39,020 nucleotides of DNA from Methanomassiliicoccaceae archaeon (GTDB lineage Archaea; Thermoplasmatota; Thermoplasmata; Methanomassiliicoccales; Methanomethylophilaceae). The notes beneath the pieces are model-generated. The model worked only from the letters and a program-made list of their open reading frames with translations. It made no database searches and was not told the DNA's origin. The translations under genes and the position numbers were made by a program. Numbering within the stretch: the first letter of the stretch is position 1; each line of letters begins with the position of its first letter. Location: contig JAEEOP010000018.1 in assembly GCA_016284295.1 (NCBI GenBank), forward strand, positions 1-39,020, given 5' to 3'. Below are positions 8,679-15,887 of this stretch, in pieces.

Positions 8679-9409
8679 AGGGAAGGCTGCACGTCGTCGG
8701 ATTCGGTCCCGGCGGCAAGGAGCACATGACATTCAAGGCCGCAGAGGTCATCCAGAACGCCGATGTCGTCACCGGATACACAACATACGTGAACATCGTC
8801 AAGCCCTACTTCCCCGACAAGACCTACAAGGCCACCGGGATGATGAAGGAGGTGGACCGCTGCAGGATGGCCATAGAGGACGCCATGGAAGGGAAGGACG
8901 TCGCCATGATCTCCTCCGGAGACTCAGGCATCTACGGCATGGCCGGCATCATCTACCAGCTGGCCGACGAGATGAATGCGGACATCGAGATCGACACCGT
9001 CCCCGGGATCACCGCAGCATCCACGGCCGCATCAGTTCTCGGGGCGCCCCTCATGCACGACCTGGCAATCATCAGCCTCTCGGACCTGATGACCCCCATC
9101 GACCTCATCATGAAGAGGGTCGACTGCGCCGGCATCGGGGACATGATCGTCTGCCTCTACAACCCCAAGAGCAAGGGCAGGACGGAATACCTGAATCAGG
9201 CTCAACAGATATTGTTGAAACACCGCTCGGCCGACACCCCTGTCGGTATCGTCCGCAACGCCGGACGCGATGACGAGCATAAGGAGATCACCACCCTCGG
9301 TGAGCTCCACAATGCGGAAGTGGACATGTTCTGCATGGTCATAATCGGCAACTCGCAGACCTACGTGTCCAACGGCCGCATGATAACCCCCAGAGGATAC
9401 AGAATCTGA
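8675..9409 (+). CDS. cbiH: Cobalt-factor III C17-methyltransferase (ring contraction)
   Basis: CbiH methylates C17 and contracts the macrocycle to the corrin skeleton. The 244-residue protein has VVGFGPGGKEHMTFKA, VVTGYTTYVNIVKPYF, ISSGDSGIYGMAGIIYQL, and VCLYNPKSKGR near the end, the CbiH/CobJ pattern. It starts inside the cbiF stop (ATGA). A 9-bp gap with GAGG precedes cbiC. Stop TGA. Confidence 0.95.
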   Translation: MKGRLHVVGFGPGGKEHMTFKAAEVIQNADVVTGYTTYVNIVKPYFPDKTYKATGMMKEVDRCRMAIEDAMEGKDVAMISSGDSGIYGMAGIIYQLADEMNADIEIDTVPGITAASTAASVLGAPLMHDLAIISLSDLMTPIDLIMKRVDCAGIGDMIVCLYNPKSKGRTEYLNQAQQILLKHRSADTPVGIVRNAGRDDEHKEITTLGELHNAEVDMFCMVIIGNSQTYVSNGRMITPRGYRI

Positions 9410-9418
9410 GGTGAGGAA

Positions 9419-10048
9419 ATGGCAATAGAGATAGTGAGACCAGAGGACATCGAGAAGAGGAGCATGGAGATCATCACCTCCGAACTGAACGGAAGGACAT
9501 GGCCCGAGCCCCAGTTCTCGATAGTGAAGAGATGCATACACACCTCCGCGGATTTCGATTACGCGGACAACCTGAGGTTCTCGAAGGATGCCGAGATGAT
9601 CGGCGTCAACGCCCTCAGGAACGGTGCGCACATCGTGACGGACACCAAGATGGCCGCAGCGGGCATCAACAAGAACAAGCTGAAGGAGTACGGTGGGGAG
9701 GTCCACTGCTTCATCAGCGACGACGATGTCGTCAAGGCCGCCAAGGAGAGGGGATGCACCCGCGCCACGATCTGCATGGAGAAGGGAGCGGAGATAGCGA
9801 AGGACCACCCGGTCATCTTCGCCATAGGCAACGCCCCCACCGCGCTTGTCAGGCTCGCCGAGATGATCGATGCCGGAGAGGTCAAGCCCGCTCTGATCAT
9901 CGGTGCGCCCGTCGGATTCGTGAACGTGGTCGAATCCAAGGAGCTCATCCTCGAGAGGGATGTGCCGTACATCGTCCCCGTCGGAAGGAAAGGCGGATCC
10001 AACATCGCGGCCACAATATGCAATGCCATGATGTACTACAAGGGCTGA
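9419..10048 (+). CDS. cbiC: Cobalt-precorrin-8 methylmutase
   Basis: CbiC moves the C11 methyl group to C12, giving cobyrinate. The 209-residue protein carries the catalytic-histidine region IVKRCIHTSADFDY, DTKMAAAGIN, and the C-terminal GAPVGFVNVVESKE and GRKGGSNIAATICNAM motifs of CbiC/CobH. GGTGAGG lies a few bases before the ATG. Stop TGA. Confidence 0.96.
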   Translation: MAIEIVRPEDIEKRSMEIITSELNGRTWPEPQFSIVKRCIHTSADFDYADNLRFSKDAEMIGVNALRNGAHIVTDTKMAAAGINKNKLKEYGGEVHCFISDDDVVKAAKERGCTRATICMEKGAEIAKDHPVIFAIGNAPTALVRLAEMIDAGEVKPALIIGAPVGFVNVVESKELILERDVPYIVPVGRKGGSNIAATICNAMMYYKG

Positions 10049-10061
10049 ATGGAGAGATAGC

Positions 10062-10856
10062 ATGACCAAGGTGATATTGGTAGTCAGTTTCGGGACCAGT
10101 TACAAGGAGACCCGCGAGAAGACCATCGATGCGGTCGAGAAGGCCGTGGCCGAGAACTACAAGGACTGGGAGGTCAGAAGAGCCTTCACGAGCAAGATGA
10201 TCATCAAGAAGCTGAAGGAGCGCGACGGTATCTGTATCGACTATATCACCGAGGCGCTGCAGAGGCTCGTCGATGACGGCGTGAAGGAGGTCGTGGTGCT
10301 CCCGACGCACATCATGAACGGCATCGAGTACGACGACGTCGCACGCATCACCGCATCCTTCGCGGACAAGTTCGACTGCATACGCATGAGCAAGCCTCTG
10401 CTCACATCAGAGAAGGACTACGACGACGCCATCGAGGCCCTGAACGAGAGCTACTTCAAGAGGATCTTCAAGGACTCCTCCCTCGGAAAGGCCATCGTGT
10501 TCATGGGACACGGTTCCGAGCATTATGCGAACGCATCCTACTGCCAGCTGCAGATGAAGCTGCTGTCCCTGGGATACGACCATGTGTACGTCACCACGGT
10601 GGAGGGCTACCCCAGCTTCGACGACACCATGAGGTTCATGTCGGGCCACAAGTACTCCAAGGTGTGCCTGATCCCGTTCATGCTCGTCGCCGGCGACCAC
10701 GCCGTGAACGACATGTCCGGGGACGACGAGGATTCCCTCAAGTCCAAGTTCGTGTCCGCCGGATGCGAGGTCGAGTGCCTCCTCGAGGGACTCGGCGAGC
10801 AGAAGGCCTTCCAGAGCATGTTCCTGAAGCATCTGAAGGATGCGATGGAACAGTGA
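10062..10856 (+). CDS. cbiK: Sirohydrochlorin cobaltochelatase, CbiK type
   Basis: This 264-residue class II chelatase would insert Co2+ into sirohydrochlorin, the entry step of the pathway. It has the opening ILVVSFGTSYKETREKTID, then VFMGHGSEHYANASYCQLQ, and PFMLVAGDHAVNDMSGDDED, whose histidines match the two metal-binding histidines of the CbiK family. It is of the long, two-lobed CbiK type rather than the short archaeal CbiX, suggesting a lineage-specific chelatase. It ends the rightward operon just before a strong GC hairpin. Stop TGA. Confidence 0.93.
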   Translation: MTKVILVVSFGTSYKETREKTIDAVEKAVAENYKDWEVRRAFTSKMIIKKLKERDGICIDYITEALQRLVDDGVKEVVVLPTHIMNGIEYDDVARITASFADKFDCIRMSKPLLTSEKDYDDAIEALNESYFKRIFKDSSLGKAIVFMGHGSEHYANASYCQLQMKLLSLGYDHVYVTTVEGYPSFDDTMRFMSGHKYSKVCLIPFMLVAGDHAVNDMSGDDEDSLKSKFVSAGCEVECLLEGLGEQKAFQSMFLKHLKDAMEQ

Positions 10857-10886
10857 AGAAACAATAATCGAAAACAGATTTTGAAA

Positions 10887-10912
10887 GGGGGGGGGGTCAT
10901 CCCCCCTGTTTT
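10887..10912. terminator. G-tract/C-tract hairpin between convergent genes
   Basis: Ten consecutive G (10887-10896), TCAT, six C (10901-10906) and then TGTTTTA form a perfect GC stem followed by T residues. On the minus strand the stem is followed by a less clear T-rich stretch. It lies between the ends of cbiK and the leftward MscS gene and probably terminates at least the cobalamin transcript. Confidence 0.6.
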
Positions 10913-10918
10913 ATCCTA

Positions 10919-12517
10919 TCAGCTCTGAGTGCTGTCGCTCAGGATATCGATCTGCACCCTGCTGTAGGGGATCTCGATGCCGTTGTCCCTGAACGACTGG
11001 GTGATGACCTCCCTGAGGTCTCCCATGATTCCCTTGCTGGAATCGAAGTCGTCCACGTAACAGGACAGACGGAGCTGAATTCCGGAATCCAGCCATTCAG
11101 TCAGCGTGACCGAGGGCTCGCTGAAGCTGCCGTCGAGGATCACGTTGGGATGCTTGTTGGCCGCCTCGAGCATCAGCGCCTTGGCCTTGGGGATGTCCGT
11201 GTCATATGCGACAGAGACGAACACATTGATCTTGGCGACCTTGTTGCCCCTGGTCAGGTTGATGATCTTGGCACTTGCCACGGTGTTGTTGGGCATGGTG
11301 ACGATCTGGTCCTTACCCCAGTTGGCGAACTCGGTGTACATCAGCCTGACCCTCCTGACGATGAACACGTCGTCGCCGATCTGGATGAAGTCGCCCGCTT
11401 TGAAGGGACGGGTGGCGAGGAGGATCAATCCGCTGAAGAACTGTCCGAGTATGTTCTGGGCCCCCAAGGTGATACCTAAGCTGACCACTCCTGCGCTCAC
11501 CAGCAGACCTGCGAGGTCCACGCCGAACGATGCGAGGATGAAGGTCACGGTGAACACGGCGATGATGAGCCTTCCGAGGAGCTTGAACAGGGGTATGAGG
11601 GAGCTGTCCTCGTTGTTGATGGTCTTCTCGACACCGCCGACGACACGGAGGACGATGAACATGTACACATACCATGCGAGCATCGCACCGGCCAGGGTGT
11701 AGATGACCTTGGATATCGTCTGGACCGAATAGTAGAAGTCGAGGTTGACGCCGTAGATCAGCAGCGCCTGGTTGAAGGCGAACACGAACGATGCCACCAT
11801 CGTCATGGCCACAACGCCTCTCTTTAGATGGGTGTAGTCCTCTCCGGACCTCTTGACCCTCAGCACGCTGAGGATGGCAGGGATGATCAGGAGGCTGATG
11901 CACCACATTATGAACACGATCAGCACGAAGGAGATGAAGGCGGTGACGAACGGCTTCGACAGATCACCAGGAAGGGTGTTGGGGATGATCCCGAAGAACT
12001 TGTTGAAGCAGTCACCGGTGTCGGTTGCGGATTTCACGGTGACGGCCAGCGTCATCTCCACTATGGCGAAGCTGCTGTCATCCAGGTTCTGGAGGTGCAG
12101 GACGAGCGGGACGCTCCTGGACCCGGAGTTCATGTAGGAATCGGCCTTCATCGTGAAGAACAGGTACGCAATGTCAGAGCTGTCGGAGGATCCGGCAGGC
12201 TTCAGGATGATAGGGGAGACGTCCACCGGGGAGATTCCCACATCCTTGTCGGATGATGAGGTCGACTCGATATAGATCGAATAGCGGCTGTCTGACTTGT
12301 TCACGACGAACATCGTGAGACGCTCGGACTTACCGCTCTCCAGATCCACCTTGACTTCCTCCGTCAATGGGTCCACATCGTAGCCCTGTATGGATACTGT
12401 CACATCACTCGATGTTGCTGCATCGAGGGACAATGCATTCAAAGGGACCGCCAAAAGGAGAGCGGTCACAGCGATCAACAGCCATTTCGACCTGTTCATG
12501 ACGCTCGCAAACAACAT
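10919..12517 (-). CDS. MscS-family mechanosensitive channel with extracytoplasmic domain
   Basis: This 532-residue membrane protein has an N-terminal signal-like segment (KWLLIAVTALLLAVPL), then about 150 residues predicted outside the membrane and rich in beta strands. Four to five membrane segments follow, then the MscS pore and beta domain: GVVSLGITLGAQNILGQF, FSGLILLATRPFKAGDFIQI, and IVTMPNNTVASAKIINLTRG. The family gates on membrane tension and releases solutes. A paralogue with the same layout lies at 21126-22766. The start may be the ATG at 12499, which would give a more usual signal-peptide N terminus. TGA is followed directly by TAG. Confidence 0.88.
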   Translation of the reverse strand: MLFASVMNRSKWLLIAVTALLLAVPLNALSLDAATSSDVTVSIQGYDVDPLTEEVKVDLESGKSERLTMFVVNKSDSRYSIYIESTSSSDKDVGISPVDVSPIILKPAGSSDSSDIAYLFFTMKADSYMNSGSRSVPLVLHLQNLDDSSFAIVEMTLAVTVKSATDTGDCFNKFFGIIPNTLPGDLSKPFVTAFISFVLIVFIMWCISLLIIPAILSVLRVKRSGEDYTHLKRGVVAMTMVASFVFAFNQALLIYGVNLDFYYSVQTISKVIYTLAGAMLAWYVYMFIVLRVVGGVEKTINNEDSSLIPLFKLLGRLIIAVFTVTFILASFGVDLAGLLVSAGVVSLGITLGAQNILGQFFSGLILLATRPFKAGDFIQIGDDVFIVRRVRLMYTEFANWGKDQIVTMPNNTVASAKIINLTRGNKVAKINVFVSVAYDTDIPKAKALMLEAANKHPNVILDGSFSEPSVTLTEWLDSGIQLRLSCYVDDFDSSKGIMGDLREVITQSFRDNGIEIPYSRVQIDILSDSTQS

Positions 12518-12626
12518 GTCATAATAACGCTTTTCGTTCGTTTTACACGACAGTACAGCTGAAATCCCTCATTTTTTAAAGTCCGTTTTTTTATAATATG
12601 GCTGAGATACCGAGCAAAGTGATTTC
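12518..12626. promoter_or_regulatory. Divergent promoter region, MscS gene / TIM-barrel gene
   Basis: On the plus strand, TTATAATATG (about 12590-12600) is a TATA-like box about 30 bp before the ATG at 12627. A T-rich block (12571-12592) lies upstream. The leftward promoter for the MscS gene cannot be placed with confidence. Confidence 0.5.
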
Positions 12627-13664
12627 ATGATAAGATTCGGTCCGGCGGGAATCCCACTTTCATGCAAAGGACGCACACTTCAGGACGGTATCGAGGACGT
12701 ACACAACCTGAGTCTGAGCGCACTCGAAATTCAGATGGTCAGGTCCAACGCGTATTCCAGGCCTCCGGATGACGAGGAGATCGGCCTTACGCTGAAGGAT
12801 GTGGAGGACGGATTCGTATTCCAGATCATCAGGGACGGCGAGGAGATCAGCGACCCGGACGAGCCCATCGAGGAGGATGACGACCTCATGTACATGCCTT
12901 CAGGGATATCCGGCACCTACGGGGACCTCTTCTGGACCAACGAGATGGCCAAGAGACTCGACGTCAACCTTTCCATTCACACCCCTTACTACATGGACCT
13001 CGGGTCCAACACAGAGCTCACCGAAAACTGCCTGAACAGCATCAGATACGCCGGTCTGATTCTCAACGCGCTGGGAGGGGACGTCGTCGTCACCAGCCTC
13101 GGGCTGTACGACGGCAAGATGGACCGCGAGGAGGTGGACAACAACATCTTCGAGAACGTGGCCATGGTCATGGACTGGTGGAAGGGTCTCGGACTCACGC
13201 CCAGGCTCGGTATCGAGATCACAGGGCAGGAGGATGTCTACGGCTCCCTCGACCAGGTGCTCGACATATGCGGAGAGTTCGACGGACTCGTCCCCGTAGT
13301 CAACTTCTCACACCACCACTCCCGTACGGACGGTTCGCTCCTCGAGGTCGACGACTTCCTCGATGTGCTGGAGCAGGTCGAGCCCTACAGCGACGGCAGG
13401 CTCCACACGGCGTTCGCCGGCGTCGAATACGAGAACGGCAACGAGAGGAGGCTCACCCCCATCAAGAAAGGGGACCTCAAGTTCGAACCCCTTGCAGAGG
13501 CAATCATCGAGATGAAGCCCAACATCACGGTCATCTCCACATCACCTCTCCTCGAGCACGATGCGATGTACATGAAGATCATCCACGAGAGGGTCCTGGC
13601 CAAGAAGGTCTCCAAGGACCTCAAAGAGAAGAAGAAGGCTGAGATGGCAGCCACCGGTGAGTGA
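12627..13664 (+). CDS. Xylose isomerase/endonuclease IV-like TIM-barrel protein
   Basis: This 345-residue protein resembles the AP endonuclease family 2 / xylose isomerase-like fold. It has an N-terminal barrel strand IRFGPAGIP, NLSIHTPYYMDLGS (metal-ligand histidine region), RLGIEITGQ (conserved Glu), PVVNFSHHHSRTDG (His pair) and LHTAFAGVEYENG (His, Glu). These match the usual order of the zinc ligands of endonuclease IV. An acidic insert (about residues 48-92) and a lysine-rich tail (KDLKEKKKAEMA) are additions. DNA repair at abasic sites is possible, but a sugar-related role also fits, because the next gene is a sugar-phosphate isomerase overlapping it by 8 bp. Stop TGA. Confidence 0.7.
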   Translation: MIRFGPAGIPLSCKGRTLQDGIEDVHNLSLSALEIQMVRSNAYSRPPDDEEIGLTLKDVEDGFVFQIIRDGEEISDPDEPIEEDDDLMYMPSGISGTYGDLFWTNEMAKRLDVNLSIHTPYYMDLGSNTELTENCLNSIRYAGLILNALGGDVVVTSLGLYDGKMDREEVDNNIFENVAMVMDWWKGLGLTPRLGIEITGQEDVYGSLDQVLDICGEFDGLVPVVNFSHHHSRTDGSLLEVDDFLDVLEQVEPYSDGRLHTAFAGVEYENGNERRLTPIKKGDLKFEPLAEAIIEMKPNITVISTSPLLEHDAMYMKIIHERVLAKKVSKDLKEKKKAEMAATGE

Positions 13665-14205
13665 TTTGAAGGCACCTAAGGAACTGATCGCGTACTGCGA
13701 GAGGGCCGTCGAATCCATAGACGAGGGCGTCAAAGACGAGCTAATAGACGCAATCCTCAAGAGCCGCAGGACGTTCATCTACGGCTCCGGCAGGTCGGGG
13801 CTCATCGGTCAGTTATTCGCTGTGCGTCTGGTGCAGTTGGGATTCGATGTGCACTTCGTCGGAGAGATGACGACGCCGATCATCACCAAGGACGACCTCA
13901 CGCTTCTGATCTCATACACCGGAAAGACATCATCCGTCGTCCAAACCGCGAAGATCGCCAAGGAGAAGGCCGGCAGCAAGATCATCTCGGTCACGGGCAA
14001 ATGCAACAGCGCGCTCGCCAAGACCTCCGATGTGACGATCTGCATGGACGTCGCCTCGGACGAGGAGACCAGCAGGATCGCCCCCCTGGGGACCATCTTT
14101 GAGGATTCAGCGCACCTGTTCTTCGAGTGCGTCGTCTGCGACATAATGTCCAGGGAGAACATCTCCGAGGAGGAGATGCGCGGCAGACACGCCATTTGGG
14201 TCTGA
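13657..14205 (+). CDS. hxlB: SIS-domain 6-phospho-3-hexuloisomerase
   Basis: This 182-residue protein of the PHI/HxlB family isomerises 6-phospho-3-hexulose and fructose 6-phosphate in the ribulose monophosphate route. Archaea use that route in reverse to make pentose phosphates. It has the SIS motifs FIYGSGRSGLIGQLFAVRL, LTLLISYTGKTSSVV, the conserved EMTTP loop and APLGTIFEDSAHLFFE. The start is uncertain: GTG at 13657 overlaps the upstream gene, while TTG at 13666 is preceded by GGTGA at good spacing. No HxlA synthase partner lies in the window. Stop TGA; the 3' end overlaps the convergent gene by 99 bp. Confidence 0.88.
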   Translation: MSDLKAPKELIAYCERAVESIDEGVKDELIDAILKSRRTFIYGSGRSGLIGQLFAVRLVQLGFDVHFVGEMTTPIITKDDLTLLISYTGKTSSVVQTAKIAKEKAGSKIISVTGKCNSALAKTSDVTICMDVASDEETSRIAPLGTIFEDSAHLFFECVVCDIMSRENISEEEMRGRHAIWV

Positions 14206-14601
14206 TCGCTCGACGAAGAGGACGGTCGCGTCCTCCACCTCGTCGCCTATCATATAGAAAGAGAACTGATGGGCGAAAACATCGACCTTCATCATTATCC
14301 CACGCTCCATCATCCTCTTGAACGTCATCAGGTCATCGTCCGTGGGCTCGGTGCCCCCGTCCTCGGAACCGATGCACAGCCCGATCGGGGAATCCGATGA
14401 TATCCCTCCCACACGGTAGTACGTCCCGTTGGTGTCGGAGCACAGCTCCCCGCCAATGCCTACGCCGGCCAGTGGTGCGTCCAGGAGCATGGAGTCTATC
14501 GTCTCCAGCAGCTTCCCAAGCAGTGATTCCGTTATCAGGATGTCCGCGGATGTGCCCAGTCTTCCGACCATGCGCCCCCATATATGATAGAATATAATCA
14601 A
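14107..14601 (-). CDS. Possible JAB/MPN-like protein next to a ubiquitin-like protein
   Basis: A 164-residue protein of uncertain family. Its order of elements resembles a JAB/MPN domain: ILITESLLGKLLETI, then GVGIGGELCSDTNGTYYRV, then GLCIGSEDGGTEPTDDDLMT, where active JAMM enzymes have HxHPxxxxPSxxD. Here the two histidines are missing (GSED instead of HSHP), so any such domain would be catalytically dead. The TTG start at 14601 overlaps the stop of the upstream ubiquitin-like gene as TTGA; an ATG at 14571 is an alternative. The last 33 codons run antisense to hxlB. Existence is well supported by coupling and codon pattern; the fold is an inference. Confidence 0.5.
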   Translation of the reverse strand: MIIFYHIWGRMVGRLGTSADILITESLLGKLLETIDSMLLDAPLAGVGIGGELCSDTNGTYYRVGGISSDSPIGLCIGSEDGGTEPTDDDLMTFKRMMERGIMMKVDVFAHQFSFYMIGDEVEDATVLFVERSDPNGVSAAHLLLGDVLPGHYVADDALEEQVR

Positions 14602-14834
14602 ACCTTTCCGAGATGCCTCAGGTCCGGGAGGACGTCTATGACATCCCCTCCGTCCAATGCGTTCCCTATCGTCATCTCCGGATCCAGGATATGGTACCCG
14701 TTGACGAAGAGCACCCTGTCCTCTCCCCAGACGCCCGACACGACCTCCCTTAGATTGGAGAGCGGATTGTCGCTCGGCACATCCATCTTGATGCTGAATT
14801 CCTTCAAACCATCCCTCAATGTGAATCTGACCAC
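14598..14834 (-). CDS. Small ubiquitin-like (beta-grasp) protein
   Basis: This 78-residue protein looks like a ubiquitin-fold domain. Strands VRFTLRDG and FSIKMDVP are followed by a helix (NLREVVSGVWG), then RVLFVNGYHILDPEMTIGNA and the closing GGDVIDVLPDLRHLG; the VNG...L.D..TI...L..GD.I.VLP pattern is typical of ubiquitin/ThiS/SAMP-like proteins. It does not end in Gly-Gly (ends HLGKV), so it is not an obvious conjugated modifier unless processed. The start is GTG, preceded by GGGGAT. It is the first gene of a two-gene unit with the JAB-like gene and diverges from the Zn-ribbon gene. Confidence 0.6.
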   Translation of the reverse strand: MVRFTLRDGLKEFSIKMDVPSDNPLSNLREVVSGVWGEDRVLFVNGYHILDPEMTIGNALDGGDVIDVLPDLRHLGKV

Positions 14835-14883
14835 ACTATCCCCAGGATCAGAACGGACCTGATGATAATAAACCAGACCCCAT

Positions 14884-14913
14884 TTTTATAATACCCTTAA
14901 AGCCTAGAGGGTG
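14884..14913 (+). promoter_or_regulatory. TATA box and ribosome-binding site of the small Zn-ribbon gene
   Basis: TTTTATAATA (14884-14893) lies about 30 bp before the ATG at 14918, and GAGGGTGA (about 14906-14913) ends four bases before it. On the opposite strand a TTTATTATC stretch near 14855-14865 could serve the leftward ubiquitin-like gene. Confidence 0.55.
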
Positions 14914-14917
14914 ACCG

Positions 14918-15121
14918 ATGGCCACCATAAGACTGCCCGATCACTCGCACTGCGCTTACTGCGGAGACCCCATACCCTTCGGGGAGGAATACTGCAACGA
15001 GGAATGCAGGAACAACGAGAGGATCAGGGTCGCCAAGGAGAAGAGGAAGGATTACATCTTCTACGGGGTCGCTGTTGCGACCATCCTCATCCTCTTCGCG
15101 ATAAGGGCCTTAACACGCTGA
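14918..15121 (+). CDS. Small Zn-ribbon membrane protein (DUF2116-like)
   Basis: This 67-residue archaeal protein has a treble-clef zinc site, CAYCGDPIPFGEEYCNEEC, at residues 12-30, a charged linker (NNERIRVAKEKRKDY), and one C-terminal membrane helix (FYGVAVATILILFAIRAL). The cysteine pattern CxxCGxPIPxGexYC matches the DUF2116 family, of unknown function. The zinc domain would face the cytoplasm with the helix as tail anchor. Its 3' end overlaps the C-terminal coding region of folP on the other strand if folP is read through its UAG. Stop TGA. Confidence 0.85.
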   Translation: MATIRLPDHSHCAYCGDPIPFGEEYCNEECRNNERIRVAKEKRKDYIFYGVAVATILILFAIRALTR

Positions 15122-15887
15122 CCGTACGGGCCACGTCGTGCACGCGGACTATGTCCGCTCCGGAATCCACAGCCATCTACGACACCATTGCGGATGCGTC
15201 GTCCACGTCCATATCGGGATAGAACTGCCTGACGAACCTCTTGCGCGAGACCCCGACCAGGATTGCGTGGTCCTTCCCGAGGAAGGAGCAGTCCTTAGCT
15301 ATGGACAGGTTCTGATCCGGCGTCTTCCCGAATCCGATGCCGGGATCGACGATTATCCTTCCGTCGGGTATGCCGGCATCCACCGCCCTGGCGATTTGGC
15401 GGTCCATGAAACCTTTGATCTGTTCCCTGTAATCGGCACCCATCTCAGTGCTGTGCGTGTCGACGGGACTGCCGTTCATGTGCCCGATGATGACGGTCGC
15501 ATCCGAACCGGCGCAGACCTCCATCATGCCCTGCGCGCGGAGGCCGTTGACATCGTTTATGATGTCGGCGCCCATGGAGATGCATACGGATGCCACCTCG
15601 GGCTTCATCGTATCGATGGATATCGGAACGGACACCGACGGCAGAAGATCCCTTAGAACCGGCTCCAGACGGTCCAGCTCCTCCGAGGAGGATACCGGCT
15701 CGCTGCCGGGACGGGTGGATTCCCCGCCGATGTCGATTATGTCGGCACCCTGATCGATCATCTCGAAGGCATGCTCCAATGCCTTGTCCCTGTCGGTCCA
15801 TCTGCCGCCGTCCGAGAAAGAATCTGGCGTCAGATTGAGGATGCCCATCACCAGGGGGGCGGTCCCCCCTAAGATGATACGGCTCAT
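15087..15887 (-). CDS. folP: Dihydropteroate synthase with in-frame UAG (codon 237)
   Basis: FolP condenses a pterin pyrophosphate with p-aminobenzoate. The motifs run in order: GILNLTPDSFSDGG (15-28), IGGESTRPG (53-61), ADIINDVNGL, GHMNGSP, DPGIGFGKT (181-189) and GVSRKRF. At codon 237 the frame meets TAG (15177-15179), then continues in the same frame as MAVDSGADIVRVHDVARTV to a TGA at 15087. RVHD (248-251) is the strictly conserved pyrophosphate-binding end of the family, so termination at UAG would remove part of the active site. Full length is 266 residues, normal for FolP. The ATG overlaps the stop of the upstream HdrD-like gene (ATGA). The extended end overlaps the convergent Zn-ribbon gene by 35 bp. 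Confidence 0.9.
15177..15179 (-). other. In-frame UAG in FolP (candidate pyrrolysine codon)
   Basis: The minus strand reads ATG GTG TCC TAG ATG GCT GTG GAT. The protein family continues directly across it, at the start of the last helix before the GADIVRVHDV strand. Confidence 0.85.

Noticed and set aside
9032-10069. Long open frames antisense to cbiH and cbiC, and similar ones elsewhere (for example 35636-36655 and 26650-27219 on the minus strand).
   Set aside because: They mirror GC-rich codons of well-identified genes, with His/Asp/Val-rich shadow composition and no motifs.
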